64,000 nucleotides of DNA, from NCBI GenBank assembly GCA_021234155.1, contig JAJEKV010000022.1, positions 7,533,961-7,597,960 of the forward strand. Reading direction: 5' to 3'. Below are positions 11,431 through 24,599 of this stretch, in pieces. The position numbers were made by a program, and so were the translations under genes. Position 1 is the first letter of the stretch, and the number at the start of each line of letters is the position of its first letter. Origin of the DNA: Isoetes taiwanensis (lineage: Eukaryota; Streptophyta; Lycopodiopsida; Isoetales; Isoetaceae). The notes under the pieces are model-generated. The model did not search any database and was not told where the DNA came from. It saw nothing but the letters and a program-made list of their open reading frames with translations.

Positions 11431-11640
11431 AAATAGAATAGAATAGAATAGATTTTTTAACGTCCATGGAGACCAATAGGTCATGGGACCCATTACAATG
11501 GGCTAGAATGCTTATGCTTAAGTCTACCATTAATAGTATACACGTGAAAGCGGCCAAAATTGTAAGAACAGACTATTTCTACAAACTGCTTATACATGTC
11601 TCGATGTTTATAGAGAGCTATGGATCAGTGTTGGGGGTTC
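11431..11640 (-). mobile_element. Non-LTR element 3' end with (ATTCT)n tail
   Basis: A GAATA/ATAGA microsatellite (11,431-11,452) and a short T run are followed by GTCCATGGAGACCAATAGGT and GGGACCC. The same arrangement with a different microsatellite is seen at 599-660. On the minus strand both read as a shared 3' terminus followed by a simple-repeat tail. How far the element extends to the right is not visible. Confidence 0.4.
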
Positions 11641-12889
11641 GTGTTTGATGCTTTTATCGATATAAAAAAGGCGGAACAGGCGTATATCGACCCAAAGTTG
11701 AAGTTAAAACTTAGTTTGCTAGATAGTTTAGAAAAGGAGTGCAAGAATACAGGAAAATTTGTGGCGGTTTTAGCAACTCTAGATAGGTTAGAATGAGAGC
11801 AAGGATGCACATGAGAAATTAAAACCACATAAGATAAATTGAATGAACATGCTACTTCGATTTTGTAAATATGCTACAGTCGTTGCATTTCCAAGATGTA
11901 TTGACCATTTTGCTAAAACTCTCACTTCCTTGTGGGCACCCTTGTGCGACATCACCTTGTTTGTTGTTGCACTACATTCCATCGCTTTCAATATGTAGCA
12001 AAATAACAGGAGGTTCCAGGGGGATTTGATATGGATGTAAAAATAACAATTCCTAAAACCATAGACCATATATCCGTAAAACGATCGAATAAATTGTTAT
12101 AAGAAAAACATAGATTCAAGATAAAAAATAATCGCATTAGCTCATTGGGTATATTGGTTAAAGTAGTCTTAGTTAGTTCATTGAATTATTTTGGTAGAGC
12201 CTCGAGCTCCCATATTCCATATTCTAAAATCTTAGGCAAAGTCGTATAAAGGTTCGATATTCCTTCAAAACTTTAGGCGAAATCATATTTCATATTTCAA
12301 AATCATAGGCGCCTTCAATCATAAATGACTATAAGCGAAACGAGAGGTGCCCATGGGCCCCAACATATGATCTGAATCGTAGGATCGACGAATCCGATGA
12401 CTGTGGTAGTCCAGGGTGCACCTCTTTTTGAATATGCAGTAGCCAATAGTGCTTTGCCACGTGGCATACTTTCTTTTATAGGAACAACACATACATTTCT
12501 TTATTGTTGCACTTACTTTACATTCCATTGCTTTCACCTACCGTTCTAATATCTCACCTGACATCAAGGCTCGAATGTAGTAATATATCTAACCCGTAAA
12601 AATGTTGCTTGGTATTTGAGGCTACTGAAAAAAGAAATATATGTTACGGCATTTTTTAGCGTGTTTTACTTGAAATTTTTTATTTTCTTGTCAAAAAATT
12701 GGCATACATTTTTTGAAATGACCAGAATTTAAGAGAAGTGGCCGGACTTTTAGGGGATGAAATCTCCTATTTTGAACCATGCCTAATATTCGGCAAATTT
12801 ACCTGACATTTTGCAAATTTCCTTGACATTTGGCACTATTTATCTGACATTCTCTGCACGCAAAATTGATGTACCTCATCTTCACGTTT
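11641..12889. other. Spacer, possibly element body
   Basis: No gene is recognised. A short phrase (GTTGCACTACATTCCATCGC and a near copy) occurs at about 11,965 and 12,507, which suggests an old partial duplication. Confidence 0.35.
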
Positions 12890-12990
12890 CATGAATGTTT
12901 ATTTTGCTAAGATTTCGGGCATGTCAAATGCTTCTGTGTTGCTGTGCATCGGCATTTTCCACACCCAAAATCTTAGCAAAACAAACATGG
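12890..12990. repeat. Hairpin H3a of the conserved-core foldback family
   Basis: The left arm (about 12,890-12,923) pairs with the right arm (about 12,957-12,990). The apex on the minus strand reads AAAATGCCGATGCACAGC, matching the family core with one change (GACGC to GATGC). H3a is almost identical to the inner part of H3b, 190 bp to the right, but lacks matching outer arms. Confidence 0.8.
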
Positions 12991-13274
12991 AATATCTGAG
13001 TAAAAATATGCCCTTTACCTGATGAGTGATGGTTGCGCTTTAGAGGCAGCAATTTGAATGAGGCCCCTTCAAGTATGCAAGAATGTTTGTTTTGCTAAGA
13101 TTTTGGGCATGTCAAATGCTTCTGCGTTGCTATGCGTCGGCATTTTCCACACCCGAAATCTTAGCAGAACAAACATTCTTATATACTTGAAGGGGCCTCA
13201 TTCAAATTGTTGCCCCTAAAGGGCAACCATCACTCATCAGGTAAAGGGCATATTTTTACTCAGATATTCCATGT
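12985..13274. repeat. 290-bp near-perfect palindrome containing hairpin H3b
   Basis: Outer arms 12,985-13,078 and 13,174-13,274 are reverse complements with only a few mismatches and a short indel. They enclose the inner hairpin 13,079-13,173, which has the family core on the minus strand (AAAATGCCGACGCATAGC). The transcript of either strand would fold into one long stem. No coding frame is present. Confidence 0.85.
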
Positions 13275-13654
13275 GACTGGTCTAAGCTTGTTAAACCTGA
13301 TGTTGCAGGTAATTTGCTCGTTGCTGAAGAGATGCAGTTTGCGATGGCTACGCAAGGAACGGTCATTATTGCGTGTAACGAAGTGAGAATCTCTATATAT
13401 ATTCTCACTTTTATAATCACAAATTCATTTAATATGTATTGGCAGACAGAGTCAAGGGTATGCTTAATATCACGATTACAAAACAAAATTGGTTTTAGTC
13501 CATGAAAGTTGTTGATCTTAGAATCCTAAAAGGGAGAGCTCTACTAATATTGATCAGTCAATTTCAAAAGCCGCCCGACCATCCAAATTGGTGTTTTTTT
13601 TCTTTCTTTGTGCTTTTTTTCTTCATATGCTTTATATGGTTTCTTCATTTGTAG
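13275..13654. other. Spacer with a possible unidentified exon
   Basis: 13,308-13,385 can be read as NLLVAEEMQFAMATQGTVII between a CAG and a GTGAG, which resembles an exon, but I do not recognise the family. The rest is AT-rich intron-like sequence. Confidence 0.3.
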
Positions 13655-13951
13655 TTGGGCAAGCTTGACGCCATACTCTACTTGCTAGTTTATCCACAAA
13701 GGCCCCTGCTAACTAGAAAGTCCATTGAATTGGTATCCGTGGCACCTATATGTGGTAGAAGTCTACCTTTATTTTGTGTTTGATCATGTCTAATCCTTCA
13801 TCTTTTTGCAAGTTGAGTTTGATAAACTTGGTGCATGACAGAATGCAACTGTTGTTGTGATGAGTTATGGTGGTTATGATATTGAAGATGTTATTCTCAT
13901 GAATAAGTATCTCTTAAACCGAGGATTACACTGCTGCACAGTTATGAAGAA
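13655..13951 (+). pseudogene. RNA polymerase III second-largest subunit (NRPC2-like) exon fragment
   Basis: Two exon-like blocks are seen. 13,655-13,732 follows TAG, ends before GTATCC, and reads GKLDAILYLLVYPQRPLLTR. 13,842-13,951 follows ACAG and reads [20 protein letters not shown] then NKYLLNRG. These match the highly conserved RPB2/RPC2 region with YPQRPLL and NA-V-VMSY-GYDIED-I-MNK; the LDTLLYLLVYPQRPLL form is that of the Pol III subunit. The residues normally between the blocks are missing, and there is no flanking coding sequence, so this is a fragment. Retained introns show it arose from genomic DNA, not mRNA. Confidence 0.75.
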
Positions 13952-14084
13952 GTAGGCATTTGCAATATCATGCTCCCTGCATTTCAAACTGGCCATAACA
14001 TCTTATAATTTCTGCACATTAACAGGTTTAGATCAATAGTCAAAAGGTATCAAAATCAAAATCGTGATAGAGGACACCAGAAAT

Positions 14085-14600
14085 AAATGACAAGGACTGT
14101 ATTGCTGCTTTCAAGATTTTACAAAGGCTTTTGACATGGTATCTAGCGAGAAGCTGTGGAAAAGATTAATGTAGTTGGAAGTCCCGCAGGAGTTGCAAAA
14201 GTAGTCTACATACTATATGCAACATGCTCAACTTAAATGTCGCCATTAGGCCCGCTTGTCAATAGTAGTGTGGAAATCTGGCAAGAGTGCCCAATCTCCC
14301 ATGCTATTTGAAATATATAATGATCAGCTTGAGGAATAGCTTGCTCAGCATGGAGGTAAAGGGGTCCACCTAGTTCACCATATCATTCTGTAGTTGATAT
14401 ACACCGATGTGGATCTATTAACTTATACTCCAGTTAGTATGCAATAGCATCTGGATTTGGCATATGCGTCAATTTGGCCAAGATTAAGGTGCTCCTCATA
14501 TCATCTTCGCTACAACAAAGGCAGGCTTGCTTCACGTATCAAGGCATAATGTGGACATAATACAGACATATAAGTACTTGGGAGTGGAGTTCACTACTAC
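14085..14600 (+). pseudogene. Non-LTR reverse transcriptase remnant
   Basis: Pieces in shifting frames read FTKAFDMVSSEKLWKRL (RT palm start), SPMLFEIYNDQLEE (after the GCPLSP motif), GGKGVHLVHHIIL, and LIYTDVD where YADD is expected. The same order is seen in the better-preserved copy at 20,510-21,440, so both belong to one family. Many stops and a degraded catalytic motif make this copy inactive. Confidence 0.7.
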
Positions 14601-16824
14601 CACCCAAATAGAAAGACACCCAAAAACAAGGAATTGTCAATTGTCAGTCGTAGCTCTGCAGTAATTTGAGACATCTAAACCTAAATCAGACAACCTACTA
14701 CCATTCATACAGAAGATTCTGATGCACATTCCAATTTCACATACTTTGCCCCTAGGGGTGGCCCTTCGGGCAACCCAAAAAGACAACCCATAAAACTACA
14801 TGCGAACTTAACGGGGTTTATTCCCAAGTTATTAATATGTTTTCTTGCTCTGCCAACCTCTTTATATTTTCCAAATGACCACCAAAGTGTAGATTAATTT
14901 ATCTACATAATTTTCATGAATAAAACATCTAAAATTAGATACTAGTGTACGAATGGAAGATTTTTCCACAATGCTTCATTCAAATAATTGTTGACTAAAC
15001 AATCTAATTAATTCTAGCTATTTCAAAATAACAAGACCTTGCTAAAACTTCAAGAACATCGAAGTAATGGCCAATTTTGCCAAATCCTTCTGGCGTGATT
15101 TTTGCTTTTTTTCTTTTATTTTGTTAGAATGTATGTTTTATATTTAAGATAGAAATAGCTGAAAGACACCAATAAACAACGTCTAAAACAAAATATGGTG
15201 TAAAGCACTATCAATTGCTCTCTAACGACTGAGGGGATGAAATGGTTAAGACAATAGAGTATCTGTTTGGAGGACATGCCATCACAATCAATAGGAATTA
15301 GAGAAGTGATTTGCAATAAAGTAACTGGAAAAATGTGGGCAAATGCGCAAGTCACGAAGGATTAATTCCATCTGCAAGAAAGAAATCCGATGATCATCTA
15401 TACACTTCAGCTATGTTTTATGAAGAATTGATCAATGCCCCCTTGGCAATTACTAGTTAGTTCCCATCATCTATTAATTGAATGTTGTCATAGGCAAGAC
15501 CACAGTGGTTATATGAAATATATGGATGCTCTAATGATGTAGAAGAGGAATGCCATTTCTTGCTAACAATGTTCAACCTATGAGATGGTCAAATAACATC
15601 ATCAAGTTGCATAGATAGCAAATTTTGATAAACACAGACCATATTTTTTATGTAGAAACACGATATTATACTTAAGTTACTATTGATAAATCATGCTTGA
15701 AAAACCATTTCCAGCCAAGCCTCTCAAGCCTAAATCCTAAATCCAAAGTCGCTCTATTATAGAGTATAAATGAAACCAAAATGTAGTCTTTTGAAGCTGG
15801 TATTGTGGGTGTACACCCTATGTAAGCTGGACTGTATCAAATCCAAAAGCCATGAAGAAAGAATGAATGGATCTGCACATGTTAAAACACAGTAAAAAAA
15901 GTGTTGCTCACTTTAATCTACAGTGTTTTCAAAATTTTGATTGATGGAAGAGTGAGCAAACAAACATATCCGAACATGAACCTGAAGTGTTGCTCATGGC
16001 AAAGCCAGGCTAAGCGCGAGCAACTGTAGTGTCAAAATGGGTTTAAAATGTATGTGCACATATCTCATTGTAACCGCAACACCACGGCGTTGCCATCTGA
16101 TGACCTCCTTGGTTTGCAAATATAATGTACATCAAGTATTTGGCACATGAACCAGTCCAGTTGTTACAAACCCGTCCACAAACCATAGAAAAATTCAAAT
16201 GTCCCAAGTTCGTTGGTCCTAAAAGCCCATATTTTATTTTCATGCTTTTTCACTTTCTTTTCTACATTCTATTTTCTGAACCACTTTCCACTTTTTGCAT
16301 GCATGCAATCACCCGAAGTGCATCTCGTTTCGATATATCAAGGCTTTTCTCATGGGAATTTGCAATCTCTCAGGGTCTATTCCCATTAGCCAGCACCAGC
16401 AACTTTATGCACCAATTTCACGATCCCAGTCGCCGATTTCTGAAGACCACGATTCCTATTGCACCTGTGATGCATTTTGGCCAGTCCTGAGGAAGAAGAC
16501 AAATGAAATCAGAAAGAGGACAAATGAAATCTTGCTAGAAGACAAACTCAATTCTGAATTAAGGTATTCAGAAGCTTTCAAATCCATCTGAATTGGAGTT
16601 CTAGACCTGTGCCATATCAACAAAATCAAAGTCAGATTGTGGAATAGAAACGCTCCTTTGGTGCTTGCAACTTGCAAGGTGTCACAGGTACCGGCGATTT
16701 CTTAGCGTAATGGGGATGCACCCTCAATCCTAGTTGTGCCCTTCAACTTTAACACAGACCTTCACCGTTTTTTTGGTATATGGCTAGCATATTCCTTTTT
16801 TCTGCTACTCCACGCCCTCGGGCA
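14601..16824. other. Spacer, nothing recognised
   Basis: About 2.2 kb of AT-rich sequence. The 121-codon open frame at 16,125-16,490 has no domain. The 14,755-14,785 phrase CCCTTCGGGCAACC recurs inverted near 24,740, too short to define a family. Confidence 0.4.
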
Positions 16825-16950
16825 TTCACCTCAAAAAAAATTTTGGGCCATGGCCAAAATGACTCGGGCGTGCTGAGCACACCCTCGCCATTTTGGCCAT
16901 GGCCCTCAAAAAAAATTTCGATAACGCTCTCGGGCCATGGCGTTATCGCC
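16825..16950. repeat. Two adjacent short palindromes, one flanked by direct repeats
   Basis: A hairpin with arms GGGCCATGGCCAAAATG and CATTTTGGCCATGGCCC (about 16,845-16,907) has an inner GGGCGTGCT/AGCACACCC stem. It is flanked by the direct repeat CCTCAAAAAAAATTT (16,829-16,843 and 16,905-16,919). Directly after it, CGATAACGC and GCGTTATCG form a second hairpin at 16,919-16,948, whose loop again contains GGGCCATG. Confidence 0.75.
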
Positions 16951-17000
16951 CTTAAAACCTTGGTTCGAGGGTTTTCACTGCTCTATTTTGGCAAAGCTCT

Positions 17001-17071
17001 CCTCCGCCCTGTTCTAGTTCCTCTTTCATGTTAGATTAACCTCCTCTGCCCTGTTCTAGTTCCTCTTTCAT
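17001..17071 (+). repeat. 42-bp tandem duplication
   Basis: The phrase CCCTGTTCTAGTTCCTCTTT with its flanks occurs twice, at 17,001-17,029 and 17,043-17,071, differing at one position. Confidence 0.8.
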
Positions 17072-18394
17072 TTTTCCAACATATATAATGCAGCTTCCCT
17101 TTTTGTTTGATTGTATATTTTTTTGAACCTAATTTTTCTGCGCCCAGGATGCTTAACATGTATGAGAAGACTATAGTCAAACTTAAGCCTTCGGATATGG
17201 CGAATTCCTCTGTGAATCTTCCTATTTCTTGCCCTACAAACAATCTCTCTATACTCTGCTTTATCCGCTTAGGGGACGTCTCGATTAGCCCAATTTCAGT
17301 GCTTCATTGTGCCTTATGGCAAAGTCAGGCACAGAACTCGCAGTTCCCATTGGTTTCAAGCAATCCCTGGCGGAGCATCGCCTTGGCATTGGGCACGAAT
17401 TTGTTTCATCAATTCATTACAGATGTGACCAGCAAAGAGACGAGTTTTAGCTTCAAATCGAGTTGGAAATCTTCTCTTTCTTCTATTTCGTGGCTACTTA
17501 GCTCTTATAAATCTTATCTACAAAAAAAATCGGGTGAAGGTGTTTCTGGAAGTGATTGAATCCAAGTTCTTGAGGTTTTAGGGATAATCTTAGCCCTCTG
17601 CTTGCTTCCTCTCCAGACATTGTTGCATTGTGCTTCACAATGGCAGTGATTTATTCTCTTTGCTTGGTTCTTTTATGCATCTTAATTCTTCACATTTTAA
17701 TTTTTTGAGTCGAAAATCGTTTGTACAGTGCATATTTTTAACACTCTTTGGTTTTCAAAAAGAGACATAAAAGGCAATACAAGTTCTTCAAATCCTTCTT
17801 TTGTTGTGGCATATTTCGTGGTATATACAAGCACTGGAGGAGTTTGCAGATGGCTTGGATTGGGGATTGACTATCATGTCAAACTATTTGTTGAAGCTAC
17901 CTTTTAGATGCTTGAAAGCATGTGTGAATGTCATACACCTGTCTTAATGAAATTCAAAATCATGTATTCTCGAATTGATGTCCGCATGCCTGCCTCTGCA
18001 TCATCTTAGAAATCAAAATCTTAATTCTTGTTGGGAACGTTACATTGGTAGACTTGCTTTGTTGCCCTGTGTAAGACAAGATGAGTCACATGGTAGACTT
18101 CCATCTGAGTTTTCTTCTTAAGACATTTCTCTGCTTTTTCATGTGTTTGCAGGTAGTTGCACATCCACAATGGTAAATCCAGAACATGGTTGCAAATTCT
18201 AGTCTCAGCCATAGCCAGTTTCTTCTACTATTTGGTAAAAGAAAGCCAGGTTATTCTATTTTGTTCTTAGATGCAGTTATTTGCATCTGAGCTTTTTCCT
18301 CAAGAAAAAAAAATTCTCTATTTTTTCATGTGTTTGCAGGTAGATATACATCCATGGATGTATCATTGATTCCATTTTTCATGTAACAAAGATC
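17072..18394. other. Spacer, one unidentified open frame
   Basis: A Ser-rich 150-codon open frame lies at 17,107-17,559. It has no domain, signal or neighbours that would support a gene, so I do not call it. The remainder is AT-rich. Confidence 0.35.
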
Positions 18395-19320
18395 CACTTG
18401 CAATAGATGAATTAGAAGCTGGATTCTGTAACTATTGAACTGGCAGGAACGAGTTAAGATTTATCCAAGAAGACTATCACGCTTTATATCAAGAAGACAT
18501 CTGCTCCCTATCTTACCATGGTTGACTTCCTGGTATTGCCAGAGTTCCTGTCCATAGCCAGCCTCATAATATATATGAACAGGTATCTAAGATCATAATG
18601 CAGTATATCAAACCTGATGAAAGTATCATTTTAAATGTCTTACCTGCTAGTGTAGTTTTTCGTACATGTGAGAGTATTAGGATGCCTTAAATGGTTGATA
18701 AGAAGGGTGAAAGAACCCTAGTGGTTATGACCAAGGTGGATAGATCTCTGGAGGTTTACTAGAGAAGTTTACTGCAGATGATGCCAACATTGTTTTTCGT
18801 TATGTTTGTGTATGAAGAAGCTAGAATAGAAGAAATGAAGCTTTTAAAAGACATCCTCAACTAAATCATCTAACATGAATGCATTAGCAAGAAGGTTAAC
18901 TAATATTCAGGCTGGAAATCTGAAAAGATGGATTTAAGCACTGCACTCTTTGATAAGAGATCAGAGCCAGAAAAAATGGATGCCCAAGTTTTCGAAGTGA
19001 CTGCAGCTAGCATCATGATGAAAACTTGCATGTTTGTTAGATAGGAGCTGTAGTTTCTAACTATAAAGGTAAATTTCTTAGCTTTATTAACGATGAAGAC
19101 ATGCATTATATAGCTAGATTGCATGGGATACTAAAAGAGTTTGATGATATTTTTAGAACTCAAGAAGAGCTTCAGTTGTCTGAAATGTACAAAAGAAGTT
19201 ACAATGGCCATGGAAGAGACAGAAGGAATATCTATGCCTAATTTTGTGCCTATCAACGTAAACAAAACTAGTGCTCAAATTTATTTAAATATGTATTATT
19301 ATCTATATTCATATCTTTCA
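18395..19320 (+). pseudogene. DRP4/Mx-like dynamin-related GTPase pseudogene
   Basis: In consecutive pieces the plus strand reads LPGIARVPVHSQPHNIYEQ (GTPase G3 region, with one frameshift before LPG), IKPDESIILNVLPASV, CESIRMP, DKKGERTLVVMTKVDRS (G4 motif TKxD) and, frameshifted, LEKFTADDANIV. Further on, DMHYIARLHGILKEFDD and EETEGISMPNFVP match the middle and stalk regions of plant dynamin-related protein 4. The family forms membrane-remodelling GTPases. Stops and frameshifts occur throughout, and the P-loop region upstream is not visible. It seems intronless over the matched part, as DRP4 genes often are, so a retrocopy is possible. Confidence 0.75.
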
Positions 19321-19796
19321 TGGTGAAGCTGAAAGCTTTCTTTATGCTAATAATAATAGTGATGTTCATTTGCTGCAAAGAACTACGAATGCTTTCTTAA
19401 AATTAGTGCTACTTATTTGTTGCAAAGGACTACGAATGGGTAACTTCTTTGTGTCCATTGTAGGCAAGTTTGTTCCAGGTTGTTATGCCATCTCAGTTAC
19501 AGGGGTGCTTCCAGAAGATATGCAGGTCTTTATTTTGAAAAACTCCATGTTTAATAGTTGCCAAGGACATTGTTGTTTTAATTCTTACAGTAAACTTGTT
19601 GATGCAGTTCTTGTGTGAAGAAAATAATGGGAAATATGTACCACTGGGGTAGGTATAGTAAAATGCATAGTTATTCGGAACAAGAACTTTTTGGGAACTT
19701 GGATCCAAAATTCGGACGGGGACGGATGGGAATGGGAACGACCAACATTCAAATTTTTTAATTTTGAAAACAGATTTGAAGTTCTTTTTGCTTAAA
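19321..19796. other. Spacer with a possible unidentified exon
   Basis: 19,466-19,525 reads KFVPGCYAISVTGVLPEDMQ after GTAGG and ends before GTCTTT, so it looks like an exon of a conserved gene. I do not recognise which. Nothing else is seen. Confidence 0.3.
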
Positions 19797-20081
19797 GAAG
19801 ATCTTAGAATAAAAAAAATATTTGAAGAGGATTGTGAGTTGCAAGCAAAAACATGTATAGCTACTCTGTAACAATAATAGTAAACTTTAAACAACAATTC
19901 TTCATTCTGCTCATTCTAGATATAATGACAACAATGTTCGAAGAACATCTTAGAATAAAAAATATTTGAAGAGGATTGTGAGTTGCAAGCAAAAACGTGT
20001 ATAGCTACTCTCTAACAATAGTATTAGAACTTTAAACAACAATTTTCATTCTGCTCATTCTAGATATAATGACAACAATGT
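19797..20081 (+). repeat. About 141-bp tandem duplication
   Basis: Two copies (about 19,797-19,937 and 19,940-20,081) share AGGATTGTGAGTTGCAAGCA and end with TAATGACAACAATGTT. They differ by a few substitutions and small indels. Confidence 0.85.
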
Positions 20082-20310
20082 TAGATTCTAGGTTTCCTAA
20101 TATTGTTATGATATGTTAAAATGAGGATATTTGTTGTAGATGCAAATACATTTTCGAGGACTATAGTCTCTAGCAATAGCGAAGTTTGGGCAAAGATATA
20201 TACAGGCTGCTGTATAGTCATAGTTAAAAGATTTAAAATGTAGACTTGGATGCTTTGGCTTCCATTTTGAGTAGATTCATCATAGCTTTGCACCAAGATC
20301 ATCTTTTTCT

Positions 20311-20433
20311 GTGAGTTTGTTGTGGAGTGTCGAGGTATCGCTGTCTCTTTGAGGCAGTTCTCCTTCCTCCTCACTTGCTTTGTAACATTACCATTCTTTT
20401 AATATATTGATGACACAGTTCTTCAAAAAAAAA
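20311..20433 (+). mobile_element. 5'-truncated LINE 3' end with poly(A)
   Basis: The sequence from GTGAGTTTGTTGTGGAGTGT to the A run at about 20,425-20,435 is about 98% identical by eye to the reverse complement of the 3' end of the LINE at 36,310-37,498. Flanking direct repeats (about 20,295-20,310 and 20,434-20,450, AAGATCATCTTTTTCT with one mismatch) look like a target-site duplication. Confidence 0.8.
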
Positions 20434-20509
20434 AAGATCGTCTTTTTTCTTCAACTTTGACTATTATTGAATCTAGTTTTGAGGCAATCACCCCCTTTTT
20501 TTTGTGGGG

Positions 20510-21440
20510 CATGCAGGATGGATGCATGATATACATGGATTACCTGATACATGGCAAGTAAATAGGGTAGTTCCTATCTATAAAGTAGGGATTAAGCATG
20601 ACCTCAATAATTACAGGATGATTATGGTGAGCAGTCTTTTTGCCAAACTATTTGCCACTATAGTGGAACAAAAGCTAAGTCATTGGGTAGAAACAAACGG
20701 AGTGAGAGCGGAAGGACAAGCGGGCTTCCGTCCTACCAGATATACAAGAGATCATTTGGTTACCATGCGGGCTGTTACTGATGCAGTTATATGGGAATAT
20801 AAGAATCATATTGGGGTTCCTACTGAATTAAAAGGTGTGGTTGCTAAGTTATACCAAAGGGTTACTGTGCATCTCTCTTCTCCCATGCGCAGTATATGCC
20901 AAGAGGAAGTAGTTAGCAATATGGGGGTGAAACACGCAGTATATGCCAAGAGGAAGTAGTTAGCAATATGGGGGTGAAACAGGGATGTCCGCTTTCTCCA
21001 ATGCTGTTTGGGATTTATATTGACGAACTTGAAGATTGGCTTAAATATTATGTAGGGAAAGGCACAACCATAGTTGGATATGTATTGCTACTTTTACTAT
21101 ATGCTGATGATATAGTAATGTTTGCTAGAAATGTTGCTGATATGCAAAAGCATATTAATGCGCTTGCATATTTTTGTGACACCACGCAGAAGAAAGTGAA
21201 TTTGAATAAGACTAAGATGCTGGTATTTGGTAGAAGGAATCTGGAGTTTAAGTTCTACTATGAAGGGGAAGAAATTGAAATATGTGATACATACAAATAC
21301 CTAGGACTTCGGATGGAATAAGGCAGTATAACAGAGAATATATGCCGGGATTAAGGCCCTTTATGCTTTACAAAGAAGATGCCATAGGGCAGAAGTCCTA
21401 GTTAGGAGTGTGATACTATATGGATGTGAGGTATGGGGGC
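20510..21440 (+). pseudogene. Non-LTR retrotransposon reverse transcriptase, frameshifted
   Basis: The first part (20,504-20,935) has GLPDTWQVNRVVPIYK, NNYRMIMVSSLFAKLF and GQAGFRPTRYTRDH, the fingers and early palm of LINE reverse transcriptases. After a 47-bp tandem duplication the second part (20,968-21,321) has VKQGCPLSPMLFGIYIDELE and the catalytic LLYADDIVMF. 21,340-21,440 encodes the thumb end (ILYGCEVWGP type). Some sequence between DAV and GVPTELK, where the first catalytic Asp block belongs, also seems to be missing. No endonuclease domain is visible, so the copy is 5'-truncated. Confidence 0.85.
20888..20981 (+). repeat. 47-bp exact tandem duplication in RT
   Basis: Two identical 47-bp units (20,888-20,934 and 20,935-20,981) begin CGCAGTATATGCCAAGAGGA. 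Forty-seven is not a multiple of three, so the duplication shifts the frame exactly where the two RT open frames meet. Confidence 0.95.
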
Positions 21441-21964
21441 CCGGCCTCTCATATTAACAAAATTAGGTGTTAAAATGCAAACCCCTCATCCAATGATGCT
21501 TGCAGATACAGGATTACCTAGAAAGATTTCATCCATCTACAACAAACAGAATGTGGTGTAAAAGGATTTGTGTGAACATTCATCAATAGAAAAGGAATGT
21601 TAAGGGCATCCAACTTAAACTCTACACACTCAGTGCAACAGTACTAAAACTTATGAGACTTATATTAAGCACATTTTCTACACTGATACTTATAGCAGAG
21701 ACTAAATTCGAGACTAAATTCGAGTATAGCTTCAATCTAAATATGTTTTACTCTAGCTCTAAAGCAATGCGGGCATTGTCTTAGGGCAACGTAGTCATAT
21801 AGTATTTCAAATATTCTCATTTGGTTCAGAAGATACACCTGTTTGAAACATAGAAGCTTGAAAATAGAACATAAAGGACTGAAACTTTCAGAACGTCAGT
21901 TTGATGAAACAATCACAATTTCCAAACAAGCTTGGATATATGTGACATTGAGCTCACCATGCAC
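21441..21964. other. Tubulin 3' flank and spacer
   Basis: This holds the 3' untranslated region of the alpha-tubulin gene (minus strand) and AT-rich spacer. No separate gene is seen. Confidence 0.5.
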
Positions 21965-24401
<2,437 letters not shown>

Positions 24402-24599
24402 AATCACAGATCTGGTATCAGAAACACAAGAACGAAGAAAGAGGGCCTTAGAATGGGCTTGGAAAGGCGTGTTTGAAGACGCCTGCTCAAGCCTTTGGAA
24501 GACGGAGAGGAAAAGGAGCCGATTATGTAGTGCCTTATCTTTTTCCATTTATTTTTTATCTATTACAAAATAATTTAAGGTGTGAGTTGGATTGCAGAA

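Noticed and set aside
16125-16490. 121-codon open frame with hydrophobic start
   Set aside because: No recognised family, no splice or promoter context; likely chance.
16845-16907. Palindrome considered as another member of the H1-H3 hairpin family
   Set aside because: It lacks the CCGACGC...GGAGGC core and differs in arm layout.
17107-17559. 150-codon Ser-rich open frame
   Set aside because: No domain or neighbouring exons; insufficient for a gene call.
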